A DNA stretch of 64,000 bases, taken from positions 62,001 to 126,000 of the forward strand of contig NZ_NESH01000007.1 of the NCBI RefSeq assembly GCF_003063355.1. Reading direction: 5' to 3'. The translations under genes and the position numbers were made by a program. The notes under the pieces were generated by a model. It saw only the letters and a program-made list of their open reading frames with translations. It ran no database searches and was not told the origin of the DNA. This document shows, piece after piece, positions 25,935-35,461 of the stretch. This DNA is from Limnohabitans sp. Bal53 (GTDB taxonomy: Bacteria > Pseudomonadota > Gammaproteobacteria > Burkholderiales > Burkholderiaceae_C). Positions within the stretch are counted from its first letter, which is position 1. Each line of letters starts with the position of its first letter.

Positions 25935-28067
25935 TCAGGCCGCCAAACGCGACAGGTCGGCCACGCGGTTCATGGCCACATGCAGACTTTTCAGCAGACC
26001 CTGGCGGTTCAGCCGCAGGTCCATTTCTTCGGCGTTGACCATCACGTCGTCAAAGAAGGCATCGACCGGGGCGCGCAGCGCGGCCAGGGTCTGCAGGCTG
26101 GCGGTGTAGTCACCGGCTTTGAACTGCGCCTCGGATTCGGGAACAAACTTTTGCATCACGGCGTAGAGGTTTTTCTCGGCCTCTTCCTGCAGCAAAGCAG
26201 GGTTGACATGCGCATCCACTTCGCCGGCTTTTTTCAGGATGTTGCCAATGCGCTTGTTGGCTGCGGCCAAAGCGGGGCTTTCGGGCAGTGCAGCGAAGGC
26301 GCGCACGGCCGACAGGAACTGGTTGACCTGGCCCAGACGAGCCGGGCGCAGGGCCATGACGGCATCGACCTCTTGCGCGCTGAAGCCTTGCTCGCGCAGG
26401 CTGCCCGCCAGGCGGTCGTAAATGAAGTCGATCAGCGCCTCTGCGTTGCCCGAAATCTTGTCGCCGAACACGGGCATCGACAGGGCCAGCAATTCGGGCA
26501 AGCCCAGCGCCACGTCTTTTTCAATCAGCATGCGGATCACGCCCAAGGCGTGGCGGCGCAACGCGAACGGGTCTTTGTCACCGGTAGGCACATTGCCAAT
26601 GCCGAACATACCGACCAAGGTTTCAAGCTTGTCGGCCAAAGCCACCACCAGGCCAACGTTGTTGCGCGGCAAGTCGTCGCCCGCAAAGCGCGGTTTGTAG
26701 TGGTCTTCAATGGCCTCGGCCACTTCGGTGGACAGGCCGTCGTGGCGGGCGTAGTAGCCGCCCATGATGCCCTGCAACTCGGGGAACTCGCCCACCATGT
26801 CGGTCAGCAAATCGGTCTTGGCCAGGCGGGCTGCCTGCTCGGCTTGCTGCGCCAGCGCATCGCCGCCCACTTGCTGGCCGATGGCTTTGGCAATGGCGCA
26901 AACCCGCGCCATGCGCTCGCCTTGGGTGCCGAGCTTGTTGTGGTAGACCACTTTGGACAGGCCTTCGACGCGCGATTCGAGCGTCTTTTTGCGGTCTTGG
27001 TCGAAGAAGAATTTGGCATCGGCCAGGCGCGGGCGCACCACGCGCTCGTTGCCACCGATCACAAACGACGCGTCGTCGGGGGTGATGTTGCTCACCACCA
27101 AAAAACGGTTCGTCAACTTGCCCGACGCATCGATCAACGGGAAGTATTTCTGGTTGGCCTTCATCGTGAGGATCAGGCACTCTTGCGGCACGCCCAAGAA
27201 CTCGGTCTCGAACTGGCAGGTCAGCACGTTGGGGCGCTCGACCAGGGCGGTCACTTCGTCCAGCAGGGCGTCATCCTCAATCGGCTGGCAACCACCACCC
27301 ACTTTCGCAGCCGCCGCTTGCAGCTGGAGCACGATCTCGGCGCGTCGCTCGGCAAAGCTGGCGATCACCGAGCCGTCGCGCTTGAGCACGTCGTCGTATT
27401 GGTCAGCGTGCGACAACACCACGGGCGAGACCTTGGCCTCAAAGCGGTGGCCTTGGGTGCTGTTGCCTGCCGTCAGGCCCAGCGCCTTGACCGGAACCAC
27501 GGTGGCACCATGCAAGGCGATCAGGCTGTGCGCCGGGCGCACAAAATTCACGCTGCTCCAGCCTGGCAGCTCGCAATCGGTTTCCAGCTGGTACTGCATG
27601 ACTTTGGGGATGGGCAACTTGGCCAGCGCTTCTTCCAAGGCTTTTTGCAAACCGGCTTGCAGCGATGCGCCTTTGAGCAGGCTGTCGTAGAACAGTGCTT
27701 CTGCCTTGCCGTCGGGTGCGCGTTTGAGCGCCGCCACGGCAGCAGCCGGGTCGCTCACGTCAGCGCCCAGCGCTTGCAGTTTTTTCAGCAACGCAGGTGT
27801 CGCGTTGCCAGCGGCGTCCAGGCCCACGGCCACAGGCATCAGCTTTTGCTGCACGGCCTTGTCGGCGGCTTGATCGGCCACGCCCGTCACATGGGCGGCC
27901 AAGCGGCGAGGCGAGGCGAAGGCCGTCACCACCGCGTCGGCAGCGGCCAGGCCCTGTGCCTTGAGTTGTTCGGCCAGCACGCCCGAAAAGGCCGCACCCA
28001 ACTTGTTGAGCGCCTTGGGCGGCAGCTCTTCTACAAACAGTTCAACCAGCAAATTTTGTGTTGTCAT
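25935..28067 (-). CDS. glyS: Glycyl-tRNA synthetase beta subunit
   Basis: Beta subunit of the tetrameric bacterial glycyl-tRNA synthetase, 710 aa, the normal length. The start MTTQNLLVELFVEELPPKAL is the conserved GlyS N-terminus; characteristic segments include FVRPAHSLIALHG, EVTALVERPNVLTCQFE and the C-terminal anticodon-binding-like domain (VDAFFDDVMVNAEEMDLRLN). The ATG at 28067 is 11 bp after glyQ. Internal part of a conserved glyQ-glyS-gmhB-plsC order. Confidence 0.96.
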   Translation of the reverse strand: MTTQNLLVELFVEELPPKALNKLGAAFSGVLAEQLKAQGLAAADAVVTAFASPRRLAAHVTGVADQAADKAVQQKLMPVAVGLDAAGNATPALLKKLQALGADVSDPAAAVAALKRAPDGKAEALFYDSLLKGASLQAGLQKALEEALAKLPIPKVMQYQLETDCELPGWSSVNFVRPAHSLIALHGATVVPVKALGLTAGNSTQGHRFEAKVSPVVLSHADQYDDVLKRDGSVIASFAERRAEIVLQLQAAAAKVGGGCQPIEDDALLDEVTALVERPNVLTCQFETEFLGVPQECLILTMKANQKYFPLIDASGKLTNRFLVVSNITPDDASFVIGGNERVVRPRLADAKFFFDQDRKKTLESRVEGLSKVVYHNKLGTQGERMARVCAIAKAIGQQVGGDALAQQAEQAARLAKTDLLTDMVGEFPELQGIMGGYYARHDGLSTEVAEAIEDHYKPRFAGDDLPRNNVGLVVALADKLETLVGMFGIGNVPTGDKDPFALRRHALGVIRMLIEKDVALGLPELLALSMPVFGDKISGNAEALIDFIYDRLAGSLREQGFSAQEVDAVMALRPARLGQVNQFLSAVRAFAALPESPALAAANKRIGNILKKAGEVDAHVNPALLQEEAEKNLYAVMQKFVPESEAQFKAGDYTASLQTLAALRAPVDAFFDDVMVNAEEMDLRLNRQGLLKSLHVAMNRVADLSRLAA

Positions 28068-28078
28068 GTCGTTCTCCC

Positions 28079-28984
28079 TCACGCGGCTTTCTTGGGCATT
28101 TGGGCAACCCATTCACGCGGAGCCATCGGGAAGTCCAGACGTTCGCGGCTTTCGTAATAGCTCTGGGCCACGCTGCGGGCCAGGTTGCGGATGCGGCCGA
28201 TGTAGGCGGCGCGCTCGGTCACGCTGATCGCGCCACGCGCGTCCAGCAGGTTGAAGGTGTGCGCAGCTTTGAGCACTTGCTCATAAGCGGGCAGTGCCAG
28301 CTGTGCACCCATGAGGTGCTGGGCCTGCTTTTCGTGCGCGCCAAAAGCAGTGAACAAGAACTCGGCATCGCTGTGCTCGAAGTTGTAGGTCGATTGCTCG
28401 ACCTCGTTTTGTTTGTACACATCGCCGTAGGTCAAACCATCGGTCCACTGCAGGTTGTAGACGTTGTCCACGCCCTGCAAATACATGGCCAGGCGCTCCA
28501 GGCCGTAGGTGATCTCGCCGGTGATCGGCTTGCAGTCAATGCCGCCCACTTGCTGGAAATAGGTGAACTGGGTCACTTCCATGCCGTTGAGCCAGACTTC
28601 CCAGCCCAGACCCCAAGCACCCAAGGTCGGGTTTTCCCAATCGTCTTCGACAAAGCGGATGTCGTTTTTCTTCAGGTCAAAACCCAGTGCTTCGAGCGAA
28701 CCCAGGTACAGCTCCAAGATATTGGCCGGTGCGGGCTTGAGGACCACTTGGTATTGGTAGTAGTGCTGCAAGCGGTTGGGGTTTTCGCCATATCGGCCAT
28801 CTTTGGGGCGGCGGCTGGGCTGCACATAGGCGGCCTTCCACGGCTCGGGACCGATGGCGCGCAAGAACGTGGCGGTGTGGCTGGTGCCCGCACCGACTTC
28901 CATGTCGTAGGGCTGGAGCAGTGCGCAGCCCTGGGCGTCCCAGTACTGCTGCAATTTGAGGATGATTTGTTGGAAGGTCAACAT
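28079..28984 (-). CDS. glyQ: Glycyl-tRNA synthetase alpha subunit
   Basis: Class II catalytic subunit of glycyl-tRNA synthetase, 301 aa. The start [20 protein letters not shown] at 28984 is the family N-terminus. Motif 2-like and motif 3 segments ([53 protein letters not shown]) are intact. An open reading frame extends upstream past the family start but is not conserved and is rejected. Confidence 0.96.
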   Translation of the reverse strand: MLTFQQIILKLQQYWDAQGCALLQPYDMEVGAGTSHTATFLRAIGPEPWKAAYVQPSRRPKDGRYGENPNRLQHYYQYQVVLKPAPANILELYLGSLEALGFDLKKNDIRFVEDDWENPTLGAWGLGWEVWLNGMEVTQFTYFQQVGGIDCKPITGEITYGLERLAMYLQGVDNVYNLQWTDGLTYGDVYKQNEVEQSTYNFEHSDAEFLFTAFGAHEKQAQHLMGAQLALPAYEQVLKAAHTFNLLDARGAISVTERAAYIGRIRNLARSVAQSYYESRERLDFPMAPREWVAQMPKKAA

Positions 28985-29055
28985 GGCCGAAGCATTGCCA
29001 GCAGCGAGCTGGCCAGGGTTAGGGATGGGCGCAAGTTTTGCGCGAACCCTTGATT

Positions 29056-30627
29056 TTACGGCCTTTGCCGCTGCCAAAAAGCCCAAGCCACCACCGCACA
29101 GCACAGCGCCCACAGGGGGCCCAAACCCCAGGCACTGGCCCAACGGGCAAAGGGCGTGAGGCCGTGACGCCCTTCAAAAGCGCCCGTCAGGCTGCCCCGG
29201 GTGAAGCGGGGCAACTGGTCGGTCACGCGGCCGGTGTGGTCGATGATGGCGGTCGCCCCTGTGTTGGTGGCGCGCAGCATGGGGCGGCCCAACTCCATGG
29301 CGCGCAAACGCGAGATGTTCAGGTGCTGGTCCACTGCCAGCGTGTCGCCAAACCAGGCAATGTTGCTCACATTCACCAAGGCTGTGGGCGCGGTGCTCGG
29401 GTCTTTGAAACGCAGGGCCAATTCCTCGCCAAACAGGTCTTCGTAACACACGTTGGGGGCCAGGCGCTGGCCTTGCCAGGCCAGCGAAGCCTGGTCCCAG
29501 CCGCCCGATTTGAAATCGCCCAAAGGGATGTTCATCATGCGGATGAACCACGCAAAACCCGGCGGCATGAACTCGCCAAAGGGCACCAAGTGCGACTTGT
29601 CATAGCGGTAGGGGGCAACGCCCTGCGGCCCCAGCGCCACCACCGAGTTGCTATAGCCCTCGTCCAGGCTGCCCAAAGGCACGCCCACCAAGGCCAGCGG
29701 TCGATCCGGCTGCGCAAAATGGGTCTGCAAGTCAGACCAATAGCCCTCTGGCAAATGGCGCGGCAGCAAGGGAATCGCGGTCTCGGGGGCCACCACCAGG
29801 GGCTGCTGACTGGCGCGTAACTGCGCGTCGTACCACTGCAGGGCATCTCGCACGCCACTAGCGGCCTGGAACTTGTCGGTCTGAGAAATATTGGCCTGCA
29901 GCAATTGCACCTGCGCTGTGCCCGCCGATGTGGTGAACACCGGCCCAAAGGCCTGCAAAGCCCAAGCAGCCAACCCCACGCCGATCAGCGGCTTGAGCGC
30001 CCGCAAGCGCCACCCTGCCAGCGCCAGGCGCATGGCCAGCCAGGCGGCCACAGCCCCCATGCCGTACACCCCCACCCAAGGCGCAAAGGCGACCAAAGTG
30101 CCGTCCACATGGGCATAACCCCCGGCCCCCCACGGAAAACCCGTGAGCCATCGCCCGCGCATGAGTTCGGCCAAAGTCCATACCGCCGCAAACAAAACGC
30201 TGGCCCAACCCGGCCGCTTGGTCACCAGGCCAACCGCCAGGCTGACCCACACCGCCGACGCAGCGGCGTAATACAGCGCCAGCGCCGCAGCCAGCGCCAG
30301 CACGGCCAGCACAGCCAAAGGTGCGGGCAAGCCCCCCACTTGGTGCATCGACACATACAGCCACCAAAAACTGCCGGCCAACCAGGCCGTGGCAAACACG
30401 CCACCAAACCAGGCCGCTCGTTTGAGGGGATGGGCCTCACGGCCCCGAGAGAAAGAGGCGTGAGCAAGACGCGCCAAGCCTGCCGCCAACAGCGTCAAAC
30501 TCAAAACCTGCAACCAACCCAAAGCCTGCCCACTGCCCGGCCAGGCGATGGACGCAGCTTGTGCGGCACCAGCCAATGCGGGCCAAACCGTCTGCCAACC
30601 CAGCCCGCTTGGCCGCAGGCTGCTCAT
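29056..30627 (-). CDS. lnt: Apolipoprotein N-acyltransferase
   Basis: Inner-membrane enzyme adding the third acyl chain to lipoproteins; 523 aa. Six or so hydrophobic helices occupy about residues 10-225; the nitrilase-like periplasmic domain holds the Glu-Lys-Cys triad in [24 protein letters not shown] and [13 protein letters not shown]. The start overlaps the corC stop by 4 bp, the conserved corC-lnt order of proteobacteria. Confidence 0.95.
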   Translation of the reverse strand: MSSLRPSGLGWQTVWPALAGAAQAASIAWPGSGQALGWLQVLSLTLLAAGLARLAHASFSRGREAHPLKRAAWFGGVFATAWLAGSFWWLYVSMHQVGGLPAPLAVLAVLALAAALALYYAAASAVWVSLAVGLVTKRPGWASVLFAAVWTLAELMRGRWLTGFPWGAGGYAHVDGTLVAFAPWVGVYGMGAVAAWLAMRLALAGWRLRALKPLIGVGLAAWALQAFGPVFTTSAGTAQVQLLQANISQTDKFQAASGVRDALQWYDAQLRASQQPLVVAPETAIPLLPRHLPEGYWSDLQTHFAQPDRPLALVGVPLGSLDEGYSNSVVALGPQGVAPYRYDKSHLVPFGEFMPPGFAWFIRMMNIPLGDFKSGGWDQASLAWQGQRLAPNVCYEDLFGEELALRFKDPSTAPTALVNVSNIAWFGDTLAVDQHLNISRLRAMELGRPMLRATNTGATAIIDHTGRVTDQLPRFTRGSLTGAFEGRHGLTPFARWASAWGLGPLWALCCAVVAWAFWQRQRP

Positions 30628-31550
30628 GCAGTGGATCCGGGGACAGGCATGCTGCCCGAGCTGCTGGGCTGGTCTGCGCCTGGCGCGGGCAAGGGCGACA
30701 CCTTGAACCAGCGCACCGCGCCGGCACGCGTGTGCAAGACGACAAAGCGCAAGCCCGCCAGTTCGAAGCTTTCGCCACGGTGCGGGACGTGGCCCATCTC
30801 ATGGGCAATCAAGCCACCCAGGGTGTCGAAAGCGTGTTCGTCCTCGGCCTGCCGCGCTTGCCTCAAATCCACGCCAAAAGCTTCGTCCACGCGCTCGATG
30901 GCGGTGTCGCCGCTGACCCGAAAGCTGCGGTCGGGCAAGCCAAAAATATCGCCCGCATCGTCGGCGATATCGAACTCGTCCTCGATCTCGCCCACGATTT
31001 GTTCCAGCACATCCTCGATGGTGATCAGCCCGGCCGTGCGGCCATATTCGTCGATCACGATGGCCAAGTGGTTGCGGTTGTCACGGAACTGCCGCAGCAG
31101 ATCGTTCAGGCCTTTGCTCTCAGGCACAAAAACCGCCGGGCGGAGCAATGCGCGGATATTCAACTCGGGCGCACGCTGCAGTTTGAGCAGGTCTTTGGCC
31201 AGCAAGATGCCGATGATGTTGTCGCGCTCACCCTCGTAGACCGGAAAGCGTGAATGCCCAGTGTCGATCACCTGGTGCAGCAACTCGTCCATGGGGTCTT
31301 CGATGTCAAGCAGGTCCATGCGCGGGGCGGCCAGCATCACATCGCCTGCGGTCATGTCGGCCATGCGGATCACGCCCTCGAGCATCAATCGACTCTCTGC
31401 GTTGATGATCTGGTTGTCCTCGGCCTCGGCCAGGGTCTCGATCAGCTCATCGGCCGAATCGGGTCCGGGATGGATGAATTCCGCCAGTTTTTGCAGAAAA
31501 CTCCGCTTGTCTTCGCGCTCGGCGTGGCGCGCAGGGTAAGGGTCAGACAC
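30624..31550 (-). CDS. corC: CorC/YbeX-family transporter-associated protein (CBS pair)
   Basis: A soluble CorC/HlyC-family protein of 308 aa with an N-terminal linker (LAEAEDNQIINAESRLMLEG), two CBS domains (about residues 70-190, including VIDTGHSRFPVYEGERDNIIG and LAIVIDEYGRTAGLITIEDV) and a CorC_HlyC C-terminal domain beginning FRVSGDTAIERVDEAFG. The last 25 residues are Pro/Ser rich. Associated with magnesium/cobalt homeostasis in enterobacteria; the function in this group is inferred. Coupled to lnt by a 4-bp overlap. Confidence 0.92.
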   Translation of the reverse strand: MSDPYPARHAEREDKRSFLQKLAEFIHPGPDSADELIETLAEAEDNQIINAESRLMLEGVIRMADMTAGDVMLAAPRMDLLDIEDPMDELLHQVIDTGHSRFPVYEGERDNIIGILLAKDLLKLQRAPELNIRALLRPAVFVPESKGLNDLLRQFRDNRNHLAIVIDEYGRTAGLITIEDVLEQIVGEIEDEFDIADDAGDIFGLPDRSFRVSGDTAIERVDEAFGVDLRQARQAEDEHAFDTLGGLIAHEMGHVPHRGESFELAGLRFVVLHTRAGAVRWFKVSPLPAPGADQPSSSGSMPVPGSTA

Positions 31551-31655
31551 GGTCTAGGCTGGCAGGACATGCTGTAGTGAACAAATGCCAAGGATAGCGG
31601 ATTTGGATGACAGGCCACCGACGCCCCGCCTGCGTACGGCCGTCACCCCAATCGC

Positions 31656-32402
31656 TCAAGGCCCGCGCGAGGTGTGGCGGGCATCGCGCACGCCCTGGCG
31701 GATTTCTTGCACCGTGGCCAACCACTGGCGGAATTGGTGGGCCTGCATTTTGAGCTGGTAGTCCAACTCGGCCATTTGCTCTTGCATCAGACCACTGAGC
31801 TGGCTGTCCAGTGTCGCTTGCGGCAATGACAGATAAGCCTCGCTCTCGCTGCCATCGCGCTGGACGGCGGCACCGGCGTGGCGCGCGATCTTGAGCATGG
31901 CCACGTTTTCGCTCAGCGCATGGATGAACAACAGGTTCACCCCCTGGTTGCGCGCGTGCATCACCGCATGGCCAAACAGTTTGGCCCCCAGGCCCTTGCC
32001 ACGCTGGCGAGGCGAGACCGACACGCCAAACTCGGCGCAAGTGGCCCATTGCGGGTCGACCGAATAGGCCAAGTGCGCCATGGCCACCAGCTCCAGGCGG
32101 CGATTGAAAACCCCAAAAATCTCGTCTCGCACAAAGTTCAGGCCCTGCACATAGCGGTCAATTTGCTCGTCGGTGGCGGCGTAGCCAAAGCGCAGATAAC
32201 GGTCTTGGGTGGGCAGGGCCTGCAAATGCCGCACGATGCGCGGCTTATGACGCGGTGAGAGCGAGCGGATAGGCACCCAGCTGAAACTCTTGCGGCCCCC
32301 TGCTGCTGACGGCCCTTTATGGGCTGCGTCAAACACGCTTCGCCAAAGCTGGCGAAGCCGCGAAGTGAATCGGTTGGTACGCGTGTCAGAAGGGGAGTTC
32401 AT
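31656..32402 (-). CDS. GNAT-family N-acetyltransferase
   Basis: A 248-aa protein with one GNAT domain (about residues 45-205). The acetyl-CoA pyrophosphate-binding motif is visible as VSVSPRQRGKGLGAKLFGHA (about residue 135), preceded by AMAHLAYSVDPQWATCAEFGV and followed by INLLFIHALSENVAMLKIA-like strands. The C-terminal 45 residues are helical and Gln-rich. The ATG at 32402 is preferred; the open frame runs much farther upstream antisense to fadD, which is an artefact. Acceptor unknown. Divergent from fadD. Confidence 0.85.
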   Translation of the reverse strand: MNSPSDTRTNRFTSRLRQLWRSVFDAAHKGPSAAGGRKSFSWVPIRSLSPRHKPRIVRHLQALPTQDRYLRFGYAATDEQIDRYVQGLNFVRDEIFGVFNRRLELVAMAHLAYSVDPQWATCAEFGVSVSPRQRGKGLGAKLFGHAVMHARNQGVNLLFIHALSENVAMLKIARHAGAAVQRDGSESEAYLSLPQATLDSQLSGLMQEQMAELDYQLKMQAHQFRQWLATVQEIRQGVRDARHTSRGP

Positions 32403-32561
32403 GTCGACGCCTAGGGTTAACCCCATTTTGCACCGATTTGCCTGGCCCTGAACCACACAGGTTTTGTCGCCTGTGAGACCGCCAAGCCCACCACTCAGGA
32501 CTTGCCCTGTGTTGGCCACTGCGGGAGCTGGTGACAATGCAGCTCTACAGGAGACAAGCGC

Positions 32562-34247
32562 ATGGAACGTATCTGGCTCAAGAATTATCCGCCCGGTGTG
32601 CCTCACGACATCGACACCACTCAGTACAAAAGCCTCACCGACTTGTTGGAGCGCTCTTTCCGCGAGCACGGCAACAGCCCGTTTTCGGTCTGCATGAACC
32701 GATGGATGAGCTACAAGCAGCTCGACGAGTTGTCCACCGCGCTGGGAGCCTGGCTGCAAAACAAAGGCTTGGAGCCCGGCAGCCGAGTGGCCATCATGCT
32801 GCCCAACCTGCCCCAGTTTGCGGTCACCATGGCGGCCATTTTGCGGGCCGGCTACACCTGCGTGAACGTCAACCCTCTCTACACTGCGCGCGAGCTCGAG
32901 CACCAACTCAAGGATTCCGGGGCCACGGCCATCGTGATTCTGGAAAACTTCGCGGCCACCTTGCAGGACGTGATCGAGCGCACCGCGGTGCAGCATGTCG
33001 CGCTGGCCTCGATTGGCGATTTGTTGGGTCCGATCAACGGCCGCTGGTTGAGCTTTGCCGTGCGCCACCTGGCCAAAATGGTGCCCCCGTTCGAACTGCC
33101 CCTGAGCGGTGGGCGAACCGTCACCCCGTTCAACAAAGCCATTGCCCAAGGTCGCGCCCTGAACTTGCGCCCCACAGCGCAAAGCATGGACGACATCGCT
33201 TTCTTGCAATACACAGGCGGCACCACCGGTTTGTCCAAAGGCGCAGTGCTGACCCACCGCAACGTGGTGGCGGCCATCTTGCAGGCCGAAGGCTGGTTCT
33301 CGCCAGCCCTGGCCGACATCCCCGACTTGCGCAAGGTGAACAACGTGGCAGCGCTCCCGCTGTACCACATCTTCGCCTTGACGCTGTGCGTGTTGGCCAT
33401 TCGACAAGGCTCTTTCATCACGCTGGTGCCCAACCCGCGCGACTTTGCCAAGTTCATCGAAGTCCTCAAACAGCGCCCCTTTCACGTCCTGCCTGGGGTG
33501 AACACGCTGTTCAACGCGCTGATGCAGCACCCGATGTTCAAGACCATCAATTTCTCCTCGCTCAAGCTCACCCAGGCTGGCGGTATGGCCGCCTCCGAAG
33601 GCACGGCCCATCACTGGCAAAAAGCCACAGGCAGCGCCATGATCGAGGGCTGGGGCATGAGCGAGACCTGCGCGATTGGCACCAACAACCCGGTCACACA
33701 AAAAACCTTCAGCGGGAACATCGGCCTGCCCCTGCCGGGCATCGACATCGCGATCAAGGACGACGATGGCCAAAGCCTGCCCATCGGCAGCTCCGGTGAA
33801 ATCTGCATTCGCGGCCCCAACGTCATGACCGGTTACTACAACCAGCCCGCCGAAAACGCCAAGACCTTCACCGCCGATGGCTTCATGCGCACCGGCGACA
33901 TCGGCATCATGGACGAGCAAGGCTTCACCCGCATCGTGGACCGCAAAAAGGACATGATCATCGTCAGCGGCTTCAACGTCTTTCCCAGCGAGCTGGAAAA
34001 CCTGATCTCGACCTGCCCTGGCGTGGTCGAGTGCGCGGCCGTCGGCATCCCCGACAGCATGCAAGGCGAAACCATCAAGGTGTTTGTGGTGCGCAACGAC
34101 CCGATGCTGACGGAAGAAGCCGTGTCACGTTTTTGCCAAGACAAACTCACTGGCTACAAGCGCCCCAAATACATCGAGTTCCGCGACGAGCTGCCCAAAT
34201 CCAACGTGGGCAAAATCCTGCGCCGCGAGCTGCGCAGCGCCAAATGA
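32562..34247 (+). CDS. fadD: Long-chain fatty-acid--CoA ligase
   Basis: AMP-forming acyl-CoA synthetase of 561 aa. The P-loop-like AMP motif is FLQYTGGTTGLSKGAVLTH (about residue 215), followed by GWGMSETCAIGTNN and the hinge DRKKDMIIVSGFNVFPSEL (about residue 465); the catalytic Lys is in LPKSNVGKILRRELR near the end. A good ribosome site (AGGAGA) lies 9 bp before the ATG. It is translationally coupled (ATGA) to the following MBL hydrolase. Chain-length preference cannot be seen. Confidence 0.93.
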   Translation: MERIWLKNYPPGVPHDIDTTQYKSLTDLLERSFREHGNSPFSVCMNRWMSYKQLDELSTALGAWLQNKGLEPGSRVAIMLPNLPQFAVTMAAILRAGYTCVNVNPLYTARELEHQLKDSGATAIVILENFAATLQDVIERTAVQHVALASIGDLLGPINGRWLSFAVRHLAKMVPPFELPLSGGRTVTPFNKAIAQGRALNLRPTAQSMDDIAFLQYTGGTTGLSKGAVLTHRNVVAAILQAEGWFSPALADIPDLRKVNNVAALPLYHIFALTLCVLAIRQGSFITLVPNPRDFAKFIEVLKQRPFHVLPGVNTLFNALMQHPMFKTINFSSLKLTQAGGMAASEGTAHHWQKATGSAMIEGWGMSETCAIGTNNPVTQKTFSGNIGLPLPGIDIAIKDDDGQSLPIGSSGEICIRGPNVMTGYYNQPAENAKTFTADGFMRTGDIGIMDEQGFTRIVDRKKDMIIVSGFNVFPSELENLISTCPGVVECAAVGIPDSMQGETIKVFVVRNDPMLTEEAVSRFCQDKLTGYKRPKYIEFRDELPKSNVGKILRRELRSAK

Positions 34248-35167
34248 GCTCATCCTGCACATTGCCGCCAGGCGTGCGCGTGTTCGAACGCGGCTGGCTG
34301 TCGGCCAACAATGTGCTGCTGACGGACGCGCAAAGCACCACCTTGGTCGACAGCGGCTACGTCACCCACCAGGCCCAAACCCTGGCCCTGGTGCAGCACG
34401 CCCTGCAGGGCCGAACGCTGGACCAACTGGCCAACACCCACCTGCACAGCGACCACTGCGGCGGCAACCAGGCCCTGCAAGCGCATTACCCGGCCCTGAA
34501 AACCTGGATCCCGCCGGGCCTGTCACTGGCTGTGCAGCATTGGCGCGAGGACGAGCTGAGCTACCAACCCACTGGCCAGAACTGCCCCGCCTTTGCCTTC
34601 ACCGGTTTGCTGCATCCGGGCAGTACCCACCGCTGGGCCGACATGGACTGGCAAGTGCATGCCGCTCCCGGACATGACCCGCACTCGGTGATCTTGTTTG
34701 CGCCCGAACACCGCCTGCTGATGTCGGCCGATGCGCTCTGGCAAAACGGCTTTGGTGTGGTGTTTCCCGAATTGGCGGGCGTGGCCGCCTTTGACGAGGT
34801 GGCAAAAACACTGGACCTGATCGAGCAACTCGATCCGGCCACCATCATCCCGGGACACGGCGCGGTCTTCACCGAAGTGGCTCCTGCACTGGCCCTGGCC
34901 CGCAGCAAACTCGAAAGCTTTGCGCAAAACCCCGAGCGACATGCACGCTACGGAACCAAGGTCCTGCTCAAATTCAAATTGCTCGAATGGGGCCAAATCT
35001 CGCGTGCCGAATTCAGCGACTGGGCCACCAAGGTGCCCTACATGCGCGAGCTCCACCAGCGCTTTGGCCAAGACCACAGCCTCCAGACTTGGCTGGACAT
35101 GATGCTGGCCGAGCTGACGCGCAGCGGTGCCATGCAAGAGGTGGGTGGCGTGTTGCACGACGCTTGA
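34244..35167 (+). CDS. Metallo-beta-lactamase-fold hydrolase
   Basis: A 307-aa MBL-fold hydrolase. The metal-binding motif is NTHLHSDHCGGN (about residue 65), with AAPGHDPHSVILF (His, about residue 142), LLMSADALWQNGFG (Asp) and IIPGHGAVF (His, about residue 205). The ATG at 34244 overlaps the fadD stop, so it is co-translated. An upstream start within fadD is rejected because the sequence there is just fadD in another frame. Possibly a thioesterase or lactonase acting with FadD; unproven. Confidence 0.86.
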   Translation: MSSSCTLPPGVRVFERGWLSANNVLLTDAQSTTLVDSGYVTHQAQTLALVQHALQGRTLDQLANTHLHSDHCGGNQALQAHYPALKTWIPPGLSLAVQHWREDELSYQPTGQNCPAFAFTGLLHPGSTHRWADMDWQVHAAPGHDPHSVILFAPEHRLLMSADALWQNGFGVVFPELAGVAAFDEVAKTLDLIEQLDPATIIPGHGAVFTEVAPALALARSKLESFAQNPERHARYGTKVLLKFKLLEWGQISRAEFSDWATKVPYMRELHQRFGQDHSLQTWLDMMLAELTRSGAMQEVGGVLHDA

Positions 35168-35192
35168 ATCCAAAAGGCTCAGCCCAAAAACA

Positions 35193-35222
35193 AAGCCCCT
35201 CAGGCCGAAACCTGAGGGGCTT
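35193..35222 (-). terminator. Rho-independent terminator, bidirectional, stronger on minus strand
   Basis: A 12-bp perfect stem AAGCCCCTCAGG / CCTGAGGGGCTT with a 6-base loop. On the minus strand it is followed by TTTGTTTTTG, so it ends the tRNA transcript; on the plus strand it also closes the fadD-MBL unit but without a T-run. Confidence 0.85.
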
Positions 35223-35226
35223 GATC

Positions 35227-35302
35227 TGGAGCGGGAAACGAGGCTCGAACTCGCGACCTCAACCTTGGCAAGGTTGCGCTCTACCAACTGAGCTATTCCC
35301 GC
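35227..35302 (-). tRNA. tRNA-Gly (GCC)
   Basis: A complete 76-nt tRNA with encoded CCA. Acceptor GCGGGAA pairs with TTCCCGC; the D-loop AGCTCAGTTGGTAGAGC, anticodon loop with GCC (in CCTTGCCAAGG) and T-loop GAGTTCGAGCCTC are intact. It is the last gene of a minus-strand tRNA cluster. Confidence 0.97.
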
Positions 35303-35313
35303 AAACATCACTT

Positions 35314-35390
35314 TGGCGGAGTGGACGGGACTCGAACCCGCGACCCCCGGCGTGACAGGCCGGTATTCTAACCAACTGAACTACCACTCC
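35314..35390 (-). tRNA. tRNA-Asp (GTC)
   Basis: A complete 77-nt tRNA with encoded CCA. Acceptor GGAGTGG pairs with CCACTCC; anticodon loop CTGTCAC gives GTC; T-loop GGTTCGAGTCCC intact. It lies 11 bp upstream of tRNA-Gly on the same strand. Confidence 0.97.
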
Positions 35391-35416
35391 TGGCAGTTTT
35401 CTCGTCATGAACCGAG

Positions 35417-35461
35417 TGGCTCCTCAACCTGGGCTCGAACCAGGGACCTACGGATTAACAG
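35417..35461 (-). other. 3' fragment of tRNA-Asn, probable attachment-site remnant (island left end)
   Basis: On the minus strand this stretch reads CTGTTAATCCGTAGGTCC, then a perfect T-arm and the acceptor 3' strand TTGAGGA-G-CCA. That is tRNA-Asn from the anticodon loop (GTT) to CCA. The 5' half is missing: the bases expected to form the anticodon stem read ATTT instead of CGGA, and no D-arm follows. Tyrosine recombinases commonly cross over in the anticodon loop-to-3' end of tRNA genes and leave exactly this piece at one end. The orientation predicts that the intact tRNA-Asn lies to the right, beyond the island. Confidence 0.8.

Noticed and set aside
25356-28157. 933-codon plus-strand open frame
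   Set aside because: Exactly antisense to gmhB and glyS, both with full family motifs; the product is His/Gln-rich nonsense.
32403-34064. Very long minus-strand open frame continuing upstream of the GNAT gene
   Set aside because: It is antisense to fadD, is His/Gln/Gly-rich low-quality protein, and the GNAT domain ends at the family-like start 32402. High-GC third-position effect.
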